Source: CAYTEH01 sp964436765 (lineage in GTDB: Bacteria > Patescibacteriota > Gracilibacteria > Peribacterales > Peribacteraceae). From it: 24,272 nucleotides of DNA. The notes beneath the pieces were generated by a model that saw nothing but the letters and a program-made list of their open reading frames with translations, searched no databases and had not been told where the DNA came from. The position numbers and the translations under genes were made by a program. The stretch is from NCBI GenBank assembly GCA_964436765.1, contig CAYTEH010000022.1, forward strand, positions 1 through 24,272. The letters run 5' to 3'. The first letter of the stretch is position 1, and each line of letters opens with the position of its first letter. Of this stretch, positions 1-6,696 are shown piece by piece.

Positions 1-933
1 GCCGCCGGCTTCATCGGGTTCCACACGATCCAGAGACTGCTGGCGCGCGGTGATGACGTGGTCGGGCTCGATAACATGAACGCGTACTACGATCCCACTC
101 TCAAAGATGCACGTTTGAAGATCCTGAAGGAAAAAGGCGGGAAGCAGTTCACGTTCATCAAGGGCGACATCCTGGACCGGAAGACCGTGGCGAAGGCCAT
201 GAAGGGCGTGGACCGCGTATGCCACCTGGCCGCGCTCGCCGGCGTCCGCTACGCGTTCGATCATCCGGACGAGTACATCGATATCAACATCCGGGGCTTC
301 TTCCACGTGATCGAGGAGGTGCGCCAGCAGAAGATCCCGGGCTTGATCTACGCGTCATCGAGCTCCGTCTACGGCGGGAATACGACCTTCCCCTCCTCTG
401 AGGAGCACCGGACCGATAACCAGCTCTCGCTCTACGGCCAGAACAAGAAAGACAACGAGCTGATGGCGCACGTCTACCATCACCTGTACGGGGTCAAATC
501 GACGGGCCTCCGGTTCTTCACGGTCTACGGACCCTACGGCCGCCCGGACATGGCCCTGTTCCTCTTCACCGACGCGATCCTCAAGGGCAGGCCCATCGAC
601 GTGTTCGGGCACGGGAAGATGCAGCGGGACTTCACGTACGTGGACGATATCGCCGACGGCATCGTGGCGAGCATCGATAAGAACTTCGATGAGGAGATCT
701 TCAACCTCGGCTGCGGGCGCAAGGAGGAACTGATGGACTACATCGGCATGGTGGAGAAGGCGCTTGGAAAGGAGGCAACGAAGAATTTCATGGATATGCA
801 ACCCGGCGATACCACCATGAGCCTGGCTGACATTTCCAAAGCAAAGCGGATGCTCGGATATGAACCGAAAACGACGATCCGGGAGGGCGTTCCCCGGTTC
901 GTCGAATGGTATCGGGAATATTATGGGGTGTGA
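1..933 (+). CDS. UDP-glucuronate 4-epimerase-like NAD-dependent SDR (5' truncated)
   Basis: The reading frame is open from the first base of the window, so the true start lies upstream. The first residues (AAGFIGFH) are the end of the Rossmann GxxGxxG loop. An extended short-chain dehydrogenase follows: the DNMNAYYDP segment typical of UDP-glucuronate epimerases, the SSSSVYGG active-site strand, a YxxxK catalytic pair (YGQNK), and RFFTVYGPYGRPDMA with RDFTYVDDIADGI. In this family the enzyme interconverts UDP-glucuronate and UDP-galacturonate in the cytoplasm, supplying a uronic acid for surface polysaccharide. The C-terminus (EWYREYYGV) looks complete. The last 13 bases overlap the 3' end of the transposase gene on the other strand. 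The family is certain; exact substrate specificity is inferred, and a UDP-HexNAc epimerase is the main alternative. Confidence 0.88.
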   Translation, partial: AAGFIGFHTIQRLLARGDDVVGLDNMNAYYDPTLKDARLKILKEKGGKQFTFIKGDILDRKTVAKAMKGVDRVCHLAALAGVRYAFDHPDEYIDINIRGFFHVIEEVRQQKIPGLIYASSSSVYGGNTTFPSSEEHRTDNQLSLYGQNKKDNELMAHVYHHLYGVKSTGLRFFTVYGPYGRPDMALFLFTDAILKGRPIDVFGHGKMQRDFTYVDDIADGIVASIDKNFDEEIFNLGCGRKEELMDYIGMVEKALGKEATKNFMDMQPGDTTMSLADISKAKRMLGYEPKTTIREGVPRFVEWYREYYGV

Positions 934-1526
934 TACAACGGATTGGGATGGTGTTTTTTCCACCATTTGACGGGGTTGTTTTTGATATATGTTCGGACGG
1001 ATTCCATGGCATCGGCATCACGGATGATGCGGTCGTAATAATTGGGTTGCCATGCAAAATCGGAAAAACCGGCGGCACGGATATGTTTGGTACATACGGA
1101 TTTAAATTGGTTAACGATGGCGCCCAATGAACGGGGACGTAAATGGTTCGATAATGATGGTTGTGCATTAATCAACGTAGGTTCATGCGTGGTCGTAGAG
1201 ACGTCCCGACGGGACGTCTCTACGCTCGCGCGCGGCATCACGTCCCATGACCGGATCGTGACGATTCCATGGAAATGGTCGGGCATGATCACCCATTCAT
1301 CCAACGTCACATACGGCCGTACGATCCCGGTCGTACGCCATTCGCCGCCAACGATTTCCCCGGCACGTGATAATTCCACCCGCCCGTCCCGTATGCGCCC
1401 GAACCACGGCCGACGTTCGTGGGTGCATATGGTGATGAAATACGAACCCGACGTGTAATCACGTCCGGGTTTGCGCGCGGATGGCACGCGGTATGTCCCG
1501 TAAAAATACATGGGATCGAACGGCAT
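921..1526 (-). CDS. REP-associated tyrosine transposase (RAYT, Y1/IS200-like)
   Basis: The 201-residue protein has the layout of RAYT (TnpA-REP) single-domain transposases: GSYFITICTHER near the N-terminus, the HUH motif in MPDHFHGIV (His84 and His86), SLGAIVNQFKS, and the catalytic tyrosine region QPNYYDRIIRD (Tyr163/164) followed by YIKNNPVKW. Such enzymes nick and join short palindromic REP DNA and are usually single-copy, domesticated genes rather than parts of an insertion sequence. I see no IS ends around it. The variable loop between the HUH and SLGAI motifs is encoded by a perfect palindrome (1195-1223). The gene looks more AT-rich than its neighbours and its 3' end runs into the stop of the epimerase gene, so it is probably a later arrival. 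The start is uncertain; Met6 (1511) is an alternative. Confidence 0.88.
   Translation of the reverse strand: MPFDPMYFYGTYRVPSARKPGRDYTSGSYFITICTHERRPWFGRIRDGRVELSRAGEIVGGEWRTTGIVRPYVTLDEWVIMPDHFHGIVTIRSWDVMPRASVETSRRDVSTTTHEPTLINAQPSLSNHLRPRSLGAIVNQFKSVCTKHIRAAGFSDFAWQPNYYDRIIRDADAMESVRTYIKNNPVKWWKKHHPNPLYHTP
1195..1223. repeat. Perfect REP-like palindrome inside the RAYT gene
   Basis: Two 14-base arms (gtagagacgtcccg and its exact reverse complement) flank a single central base. The sequence lies in frame in the transposase gene and encodes residues 102-111 (VETSRRDVST), in the variable loop. Perfect short palindromes of this kind are what RAYT enzymes recognise, so this is probably a REP copy inserted into or carried by its own transposase gene. 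Confidence 0.85.
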
Positions 1527-1622
1527 GCAACCATCATTTCGTCATTGGTTGTGTCACGCGATGCGATCACGACCATAAAAATCGACGCACATGGAATTTG
1601 TGGCATGCCAACGCCATGAAAT

Positions 1623-1646
1623 ACGTTCCATACGATGATGGAACGT
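1623..1646. terminator. Possible hairpin at the 3' end of the GT-C gene
   Basis: Arms acgttcca and tggaacgt form a perfect 8-bp stem with an 8-base loop (tacgatga). The hairpin touches the stop codon of the membrane protein gene on the minus strand. No clear T-run follows on that strand, so a terminator role is only possible. The rest of the 1527-1645 spacer shows nothing I can assign. Confidence 0.3.
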
Positions 1647-2815
1647 CATCGTTTCACCCACGTCTCCACCGCCCACCCTGTTTGGCGTACCCACGGGGAG
1701 GGCAATTGGCACGGTTCCAGACACACGACCGCCACGGCATCATCGACAAGGTCCGGCCGATACCGCTTGATTGCATTCGTCGATTCATATTGCCACTGGT
1801 GGCCGAATGCGCCGTTGATGAGGACGGTCCCATGCACGCCGGCCCCGTCCAATGCCCGCATCACCGCCCGCGCCGGCGACCGCGTGAACGACGGGGGGAA
1901 CAGCGCCAAAGCCAGCACCGCACACGGGATCATAGAAAGGAGAAACCAACGCACTGAGCGCGGCTTCCATTCCAGGAAAAAACACGTCCCCATGATCAGC
2001 GTGGGCGTGAACAGGACCGAGTAATACTCAAACCAATTCATGAACACGAAGAGCGTCACGAGCCCGAACGACAGTAGAATTTCCCACCTGCGCGCCATCA
2101 CCATGCCCGCGACTCCCGCCACGCTCACCACCCCGCTCCCCGCGATGAGCCACAGACGAATCGTGTGATGGAATTTTGACGACAGTGGCGCCACCGCTTC
2201 GGCGCCCCCGTGATGCAGAATGCTCGCCATGGCGAACGGATTACTGAGAGCCCAGAACGCGAGCAGCCCAACGGGCAGGAACGCATAGATGATGACGTCC
2301 ACGAATGACCGGCGGACTTTCCAGAAAATCGTCACGGCGAGCGGCAAGTACAGAACCGCCTGGAAACCCGAAAAGAGCATTGCAATCCAGTACAAACCGA
2401 TGAGAAACGAGGAACGAGAAACGAGGAACGGCCGGGAGAGAAGCCATACGAGAACGAGCCCCTGGAGCGCGTTGACGGGCGCGAGCATGATGGACCCTGC
2501 CCATAGGATCACCCCCGCCGAGAGGAGCCAGCCCCCACTGAGCGCGAGCCTGGAAGCCGTCGGCAGCGACCGTGCCATGTCCCACACGAGCCACGCGGCC
2601 TGAACGAACAGCGTGGCCCAGACGACGCGCCAGAGCATCTCCTGAAACGGCACCGTCTCGGTGAGGCTCATGGCCCACCGGAGCAGGGGCGGGTGCGGGT
2701 ACGGAATATTGAGCAGGTACTTCGCCTCGTCGGTTCTGAGCCCCGCAACAGACTGGACGCCCGCGAGCGCGAGCGCGTATGCCTGGAGCCCGATGAAGGC
2801 GGTCAGCTTTCGCAT
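1646..2815 (-). CDS. Polytopic membrane protein, probable GT-C-fold glycosyltransferase
   Basis: The protein has 389 residues with about eight to ten hydrophobic segments up to residue ~310, then a soluble tail of roughly 80 residues. The first periplasmic-type loop holds RTDEAKYL (Asp29, Glu30) and YPHPPLLRW (residues 39-47). This resembles the acidic catalytic loop and HPP segment of PMT/ArnT-type (GT39/GT83) transferases, which move sugars from polyprenyl-phosphate carriers on the outer face of the membrane. The adjacent GT2-GtrA gene would make such a carrier, which supports the assignment. The protein is shorter than typical PMT members. Its start overlaps the stop of the small upstream gene by 13 bases, suggesting translational coupling. 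A 14-base tandem duplication (2402-2429) encodes part of a loop between two helices. Family membership is inferred from motif and topology only. Confidence 0.6.
   Translation of the reverse strand: MRKLTAFIGLQAYALALAGVQSVAGLRTDEAKYLLNIPYPHPPLLRWAMSLTETVPFQEMLWRVVWATLFVQAAWLVWDMARSLPTASRLALSGGWLLSAGVILWAGSIMLAPVNALQGLVLVWLLSRPFLVSRSSFLIGLYWIAMLFSGFQAVLYLPLAVTIFWKVRRSFVDVIIYAFLPVGLLAFWALSNPFAMASILHHGGAEAVAPLSSKFHHTIRLWLIAGSGVVSVAGVAGMVMARRWEILLSFGLVTLFVFMNWFEYYSVLFTPTLIMGTCFFLEWKPRSVRWFLLSMIPCAVLALALFPPSFTRSPARAVMRALDGAGVHGTVLINGAFGHQWQYESTNAIKRYRPDLVDDAVAVVCLEPCQLPSPWVRQTGWAVETWVKR
2402..2429. repeat. 14-bp tandem duplication built of two heptamers
   Basis: The unit gagaaacgaggaac occurs twice in direct succession. 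Each unit is two similar heptamers, gagaaac and gaggaac. It lies inside the GT-C gene and encodes about residues 130-138 between membrane helices. Confidence 0.85.
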
Positions 2816-3102
2816 GGGCGGAGGTCGGTGGTTTCCAGATTGATCCTGTAACAGGTGCGGGCATCGGGGCCGCGGAGGTGCGGGCGATGGATGATGACGA
2901 TGTCATCAAATGAGGCTTCGACTGCTTTCAGTTCGATATCCGACAGGATCCAGCCTTCGCGGTCGGCGGTGGCGCGCACCGCATGTTCGATGCGGGGACG
3001 GATCGACGCATCCAGGTAGAGCGGCCGGATCCAAAAGACCCTCCATACAAGCGGCACGGCGACGACCGTCAGAACCGCTGCAAAAAGGAGGCGTGAGCGC
3101 AT
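2803..3102 (-). CDS. Small membrane-anchored protein of unknown function
   Basis: The product has 99 residues. It has a short basic N-terminus (MRSR), one hydrophobic segment at about residues 5-25, then a mixed soluble region ending in DLRPCES. It looks like a signal-anchored protein with the C-terminal ~70 residues outside the cytoplasm. Two cysteines (in ARTCYR and RPCES) lie near the C-terminus. I do not recognise a family. The stop codon overlaps the start of the GT-C gene by 13 bases, so the two are very probably co-translated and may work together. A TACAAT hexamer lies 10 bases upstream of the ATG, which supports this start. Codon use resembles the neighbours. Confidence 0.7.
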   Translation of the reverse strand: MRSRLLFAAVLTVVAVPLVWRVFWIRPLYLDASIRPRIEHAVRATADREGWILSDIELKAVEASFDDIVIIHRPHLRGPDARTCYRINLETTDLRPCES

Positions 3103-3112
3103 TTCATAGCTA

Positions 3113-3118
3113 ATTGTA
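3113..3118 (-). promoter_or_regulatory. -10-like hexamer TACAAT before the small membrane protein
   Basis: TACAAT ends 10 bases before the ATG at 3102, with no Shine-Dalgarno sequence between. It fits the TANNNT pattern seen before other starts in this window. Confidence 0.5.
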
Positions 3119-3147
3119 GCATCTCTCTCGCCTGAGCCCTCCTCCCT

Positions 3148-3168
3148 CCTCTCCGCTCCGGGGAGAGG
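3148..3168. repeat. Small perfect hairpin, REP-like
   Basis: Arms cctctcc and ggagagg form a 7-bp stem with a 7-base loop in the spacer downstream of the GT2-GtrA gene. It could help end minus-strand transcripts, although no T-run follows. Confidence 0.45.
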
Positions 3169-3186
3169 TGATGGTGGAAATGCATT

Positions 3187-4278
3187 CTAGACTCTCCATG
3201 TCAGGAGCCGGCTCATCGTGTAGTTCCACACCATGCCCACGAAGGCGCCCGCCATCACGCTCAGGATGAGCCCCAGGTTCTGGGCCTGCAGCTGGTTTGC
3301 CACCGCGTAGTTGGCCAGCGCGCCGAAGAGGCACGCGAAGTTGAAGATGAGGAACCCCAGGATCGCACGCTCGCCTTTGAGCTTGGCTGCGGAAAATGTC
3401 CACGAGTTATTGAGCAGGAAGTTGAAGACAATGGCCGCTTCCATGCCCGCGATAAAGGGGAACGAGAAGCCCTCGATGCCCGCTGCGGCCTCGCCGTAGA
3501 CGATGCGTGAGAGGGACATGTAAACGCCCACGTTCACCGCGACGCCCGCGAGCCCCACGATGCAGTATTTCACGAGCGTGAGGGGGATGACGTTGCCGAC
3601 CGTGGCATCGTAGAGGTGCTCCAGGAACTCGAGCTGCACGCGCCGGCTCAGTTTGCTTTCGCCTTTCTCGCGCACGCCGAACGTGAACGGCACCTCCTCC
3701 ACCGGCACCTGCGGCGGCACGTGGATGAGGACATCCAGGAGGATCTTGAAGCCCTTGGGGTTCAGGTGCCGGAAGATCTGCTGGAACAGGCGGACATCGA
3801 TCGCGAAGAAACCGCTCATGGGGTCTTTCACCTTCACTTTGCAGAGCCGGATGGCGAGCCTGGTCGCTATGCGGCTCAAGGTCGCGCGACGCTCGTCCCA
3901 CTGGCCCACGCTGCCGCCCTCGGCATACCGCGACCCGATCGCGATGCCGTCAGTGTTTTTCACCGATTGATACAGCTGCGGGAGGATCGAGAGATCGTGC
4001 TGTCCGTCGGCATCGGCGACCGCGAGGACGTCCCCGCGCGCGCTGAGCCAGCCTTCGATCACCGCGGACGAAAGCCCCCTTCGCCCCACACGCCGGATGA
4101 CGCGGATGGAAGAGTCGGCTTCGGCCAGGTCCTGCGCCACGGCCCACGTACGGTCGGGCGAGTCGTCATCGACAATGATGATCTCGTGCGGGATATCGCG
4201 CAGCGCCGCCTTCACCTTGGGAAGGACGACGGGGAGGGACTCCGATTCTTTGTACGTGGGGAAGACGAGGGAGAGCAT
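3187..4278 (-). CDS. GT2 polyprenyl-phosphate sugar transferase fused to GtrA membrane domain
   Basis: The 363-residue protein has two parts. Residues 1 to ~225 form a GT-A fold family 2 enzyme of the dolichol-phosphate mannosyltransferase type: FPTYKESE, VDDDSPDRT (Asp37-39), RRGLSSAVIEG, the DADGQHD metal site (Asp89, Asp91) and DPMSGFFA. Residues ~235-363 form a GtrA-like domain with four membrane helices, including FNFLLNNSWTFS. Such fusions transfer a sugar from a nucleotide donor to polyprenyl phosphate at the inner face of the membrane, and the GtrA part may help flip the product. The carrier sugar would suit the GT-C-like protein downstream on the same strand. There is no Shine-Dalgarno sequence. 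The 5' leader is filled by a hexamer repeat array, and a TATAGT hexamer lies further upstream. Confidence 0.9.
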   Translation of the reverse strand: MLSLVFPTYKESESLPVVLPKVKAALRDIPHEIIIVDDDSPDRTWAVAQDLAEADSSIRVIRRVGRRGLSSAVIEGWLSARGDVLAVADADGQHDLSILPQLYQSVKNTDGIAIGSRYAEGGSVGQWDERRATLSRIATRLAIRLCKVKVKDPMSGFFAIDVRLFQQIFRHLNPKGFKILLDVLIHVPPQVPVEEVPFTFGVREKGESKLSRRVQLEFLEHLYDATVGNVIPLTLVKYCIVGLAGVAVNVGVYMSLSRIVYGEAAAGIEGFSFPFIAGMEAAIVFNFLLNNSWTFSAAKLKGERAILGFLIFNFACLFGALANYAVANQLQAQNLGLILSVMAGAFVGMVWNYTMSRLLTWRV

Positions 4279-4281
4279 GGA

Positions 4282-4367
4282 GGATTAGGGCTAGGGCTAG
4301 GATTAGGAGAAAACCTGAAAACTGGCCTTACTATAGGCAATCCTAGCCCTAATCCTAGCCCTAATCC
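4282..4367. repeat. Inverted pair of telomere-like hexamer arrays around a divergent promoter
   Basis: The left arm (4282-4307) is G-rich on the plus strand and built of aggatt and agggct hexamers. The right arm (4339-4367) is the C-rich counterpart, built of aatcct and agccct. The arms are largely inverted copies of each other. The middle (4308-4338) holds an overlapping TACTAT/TATAGT pair that could serve as -10 elements in both directions. As a result both divergent genes, GT2-GtrA (-) and the SDR (+), would have a C-rich repeat leader of similar sequence. Confidence 0.75.
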
Positions 4368-4407
4368 ATCTTGCGAGAATCTCTTCCACCATCCACACTC
4401 GCAACGT

Positions 4408-5322
4408 ATGAAAATCCTCGTCACCGGTTCCTCCGGCACCATCGGCACCCGCCTCTGCGAACGCCTGTTGGACGAAGGTCGGGAGGTTCTCGGCATGGAC
4501 TGGGAGAAGAACAAGTGGCAAAAGAGAGTCCAGGACATCACGCAGATCATCGACATGCGCGACGGCAAGACAGTGATGAATGCCGACGTCGACGGCGTGG
4601 ACATGATCGTGCACCTGGCGGCCAACGCGAGGGTCTACGAACTGGTGGAGCACCCAGACCGCGCGCGCGATAACTTCTTGACCCTCTTGAACACGCTGGA
4701 ATTGGCCCGACAGCGCGGCATCAAGAAGTTCATCTTTGCGTCTTCACGCGAGAGCTACGGCAATATCAGCAATACAGGGATGTACACGGAGGACATGGTA
4801 CGGGTCGAAAACTGCGAGAGCCCCTACACCGCCAGCAAAGTGGGCGGTGAGGCATTGGTCGAGTCTTACAAGCGCTGCTACGGCATCGATTGCATCATCT
4901 TCCGGTTTTCGAACGTCTACGGCATGTACGACGACTCTGTACGCGTCGTTCCCCTCTTCATCCGCCTCGCACGGAAAAACGAGCCTCTGACTGTATTCGG
5001 GAAAGACAAGTGCCTCGACTTCACCTACATCGATGACACGGTGAGCGGCATCATCGCAAGCATCGATAAGTGGGACGAGGTCAAAAACGACACCTACAAC
5101 CTGGCCTACGGCGAGGGCACGACAATCCTGAAGCTGGCCGAGGACGTGATCAGGCTGACCGGCAGCACGTCAAAGATTGTCATGGGCAAACCGCGCACCG
5201 GCGAGGTGATCCGGTACGTCGCAGACGTGACCAAGGCGAAGAAGGCCTTCGGTTATGACCCGAAGGTCCCGTTCGACGAAGGCGTGAAGAAAGCGGTGGA
5301 GTGGTATGTGAAGAATATTTGA
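4408..5322 (+). CDS. NAD-dependent epimerase/dehydratase (extended SDR)
   Basis: The 304-residue protein begins MKILVTGSSGTIG, a complete nucleotide-binding loop (Gly7, Gly10, Gly13), which fixes the start although the frame stays open far upstream. The active site shows FASSRESYGN and Tyr140-x-x-x-Lys144 (YTASK). FRFSNVYGMYDD and DFTYIDDTVSGI are typical of sugar-nucleotide epimerases and dehydratases. It should act on a UDP- or other NDP-sugar in the cytoplasm. I cannot tell a 4-epimerase from a 4,6-dehydratase or 4-reductase by eye. It is paired divergently with the GT2-GtrA gene across a repeat-filled promoter. In the nonulosonic-acid context of the locus it could provide an early step, which is a guess. 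Confidence 0.85.
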   Translation: MKILVTGSSGTIGTRLCERLLDEGREVLGMDWEKNKWQKRVQDITQIIDMRDGKTVMNADVDGVDMIVHLAANARVYELVEHPDRARDNFLTLLNTLELARQRGIKKFIFASSRESYGNISNTGMYTEDMVRVENCESPYTASKVGGEALVESYKRCYGIDCIIFRFSNVYGMYDDSVRVVPLFIRLARKNEPLTVFGKDKCLDFTYIDDTVSGIIASIDKWDEVKNDTYNLAYGEGTTILKLAEDVIRLTGSTSKIVMGKPRTGEVIRYVADVTKAKKAFGYDPKVPFDEGVKKAVEWYVKNI

Positions 5323-5333
5323 CCAAACGAGCG

Positions 5334-5339
5334 TACTAT
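5334..5339 (+). promoter_or_regulatory. -10-like hexamer TACTAT upstream of the HExxH gene
   Basis: TACTAT lies in the 75-base spacer between two plus-strand genes. It is 13 bases before an in-frame ATA codon (5353) and 58 bases before the first standard start codon (GTG 5398), so it bears on where this gene begins. Confidence 0.35.
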
Positions 5340-5397
5340 TATTGAATAGGGCATAGCCCTCCCTGAGATCCGCATCGAGCCCGGAACGGACCCGCGC

Positions 5398-6489
5398 GTG
5401 CTGAACACGCCCGGAGTTGTGTCGGGCTTTGAAACGATGTCGTCGAACGCGCTTGAAGGACTACTGGAATGTGTACGTGACGAATTCAGACGCATCTTCG
5501 CGATGGCTCCCGCCAACATGCTGGAGATGTTCGAACGGGGGGTTAACATGCCGCTGTACGCCAGTGAAAAGGGGTTCGAGAAGGCAACGACGTTCTTTAC
5601 CTCGGGAAGAATTGAGGCCGGACGCGGCCTCCGGCCAACGCGCATCGACCACATGATCCTGAGCGATGTGCTCACGACCAGGCTCGACACCATCCGAAGG
5701 TATGCCGGCCATGAGGCGCTGCACGCCGTGTCGATGCATGCGATCCAGCCGAACCATATCGCGCCATGGGAAGCCTTCGTCGCGCGGATCGAAAAAGAAC
5801 TGTACGGGAAGCGTACGGAAGGAGCGCCCGTAGACAAAGAATGGGACCACGCGGCATTCGCCTCCACGACCGGCTTCTGCGCGCCGGACTACTCGGCGAT
5901 CCACTTTCATGATGCGTTTCACGCAATGTACATGGCCGCATATATGGCTCTCGACCACATGAGTACACGGAACGTGTGGCGCATCTGGGAATGCCTGACG
6001 CAGTACACGAAAGAGAAAGGTGTGTTGCCCGGACTTCCCCGCATGCACGAAGCGATGCGCGCCGAACTCAATGATGACACGTACGATCCAGCGCGGTCCG
6101 CCGTCTTCTCGCCCATCAAGACAGGTATGCAATCGGCCGTATTCCCCACCAAGGATTTTCAGGCCCGCTTCTTCAATTTTGTCGTGGACAAAATACAGAT
6201 ACCATTCATCGACGCAGCGGACAGGCCGGTTGGAAACCATATCTTCCGATGCACGGAGATGGAGAACCGGAACGTGGTACTGACCCCCTACGACGGTGAT
6301 AATCAGCCGATACATGATGCAGGTACCGTGACGATCGGAAGCCGCAACGACGTATCCTTCAAAACCGTCGAGGATGGCGTGCGCGCATCCGGTTACTACG
6401 GACAATATCTCATGGGCAGGACCGGCGACTGGATGACATTGAGCATCCCCGGGCTCCAGAAGCCGGTATGGCTGCGGCGCAACCGCTGA
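5398..6489 (+). CDS. Unrecognised His-rich protein with HExxH motif (possible metalloenzyme)
   Basis: The product has 363 residues from the GTG at 5398. I do not recognise the family. Residues ~90-120 contain GHEALHAVSMHA, a perfect HExxH motif (His105-Glu106-x-x-His109). A second His cluster, HFHDAFHAMYM, follows at 169-179. Together they could bind one or two metal ions, as in a zincin peptidase or another metalloenzyme. There is no signal peptide or membrane segment. The last ~130 residues look beta-rich (NRNVVLTPYDGDNQPIH, GTVTIGSRNDVSF). The frame stays open upstream of the GTG to a TAG at 5347, and codons 5353-5397 look coding, so the gene may start earlier, perhaps at the ATA at 5353. 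A long antisense frame also exists, but this strand has the better protein character. Confidence 0.65.
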   Translation: MLNTPGVVSGFETMSSNALEGLLECVRDEFRRIFAMAPANMLEMFERGVNMPLYASEKGFEKATTFFTSGRIEAGRGLRPTRIDHMILSDVLTTRLDTIRRYAGHEALHAVSMHAIQPNHIAPWEAFVARIEKELYGKRTEGAPVDKEWDHAAFASTTGFCAPDYSAIHFHDAFHAMYMAAYMALDHMSTRNVWRIWECLTQYTKEKGVLPGLPRMHEAMRAELNDDTYDPARSAVFSPIKTGMQSAVFPTKDFQARFFNFVVDKIQIPFIDAADRPVGNHIFRCTEMENRNVVLTPYDGDNQPIHDAGTVTIGSRNDVSFKTVEDGVRASGYYGQYLMGRTGDWMTLSIPGLQKPVWLRRNR

Positions 6490-6524
6490 TCATGCTTTCT
6501 TCTCTTCAAGATACACCATTTCCA

Positions 6525-6543
6525 CTCTTCGACGGGCTCAGGG
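6525..6543. repeat. REP-like 19-mer, inverted relative to the copy at 9476-9494
   Basis: Its reverse complement matches 17 of 19 bases of the element upstream of gmd (ccctgagcctgtcgaaggg). Confidence 0.75.
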
Positions 6544-6579
6544 TGACAAAACCTCAATTCTTCTTCTCCTCATGATAGA

Positions 6580-6609
6580 CCCTCCTTCGCTCTGCTGAGC
6601 TTCGGAGGG
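6580..6609. terminator. Hairpin between convergent genes, possible bidirectional terminator
   Basis: Outer arms ccctcc/ggaggg and inner arms gctc/gagc are separated by a 3x3 internal loop, with a tgct tip. It lies between the 3' ends of the HExxH gene (+) and the FAD oxidoreductase gene (-). No strong T-run is present, so a terminator role is only inferred. It also looks like a member of a repeat family. Confidence 0.4.
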
Positions 6610-6696
6610 CAGGCAATCCTTCGATACGTCCCCCTCCCGACTTCGCCAAGGCTACGCCGGGCAGGCCGACGAACTACTCAGGATGACATACTCCTA

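Larger units (their letters stand above)
6490..6696. repeat. REP-like repeat cluster with two extra copies of a gene tail
   Basis: This 207-base spacer lies between convergent genes. On the minus strand it contains two degenerate copies of the 3' end of the FAD oxidoreductase gene, one near 6554-6580 reading VYHEEKKN-stop and one near 6489-6519 reading MVYLEEKKA-stop. The genuine tail reads MVYHEEKKL-stop. Between them lie REP-like elements: one at 6525-6543, a hairpin at 6580-6609, and a longer one around 6617-6690 bounded by ccttcgatacg and ctactcaggatgac. Confidence 0.7.

Noticed and set aside
921..1645. Complete IS200/IS605 insertion sequence
   Set aside because: The protein is RAYT-like and I see no subterminal hairpin ends or partner tnpB gene.
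5461..6405. 314-codon minus-strand frame opposite the HExxH protein
   Set aside because: Neither strand has a known family here, but the plus-strand product has more protein-like composition and fits the gene spacing; the minus-strand product is rich in Arg, His and Cys as expected for antisense.
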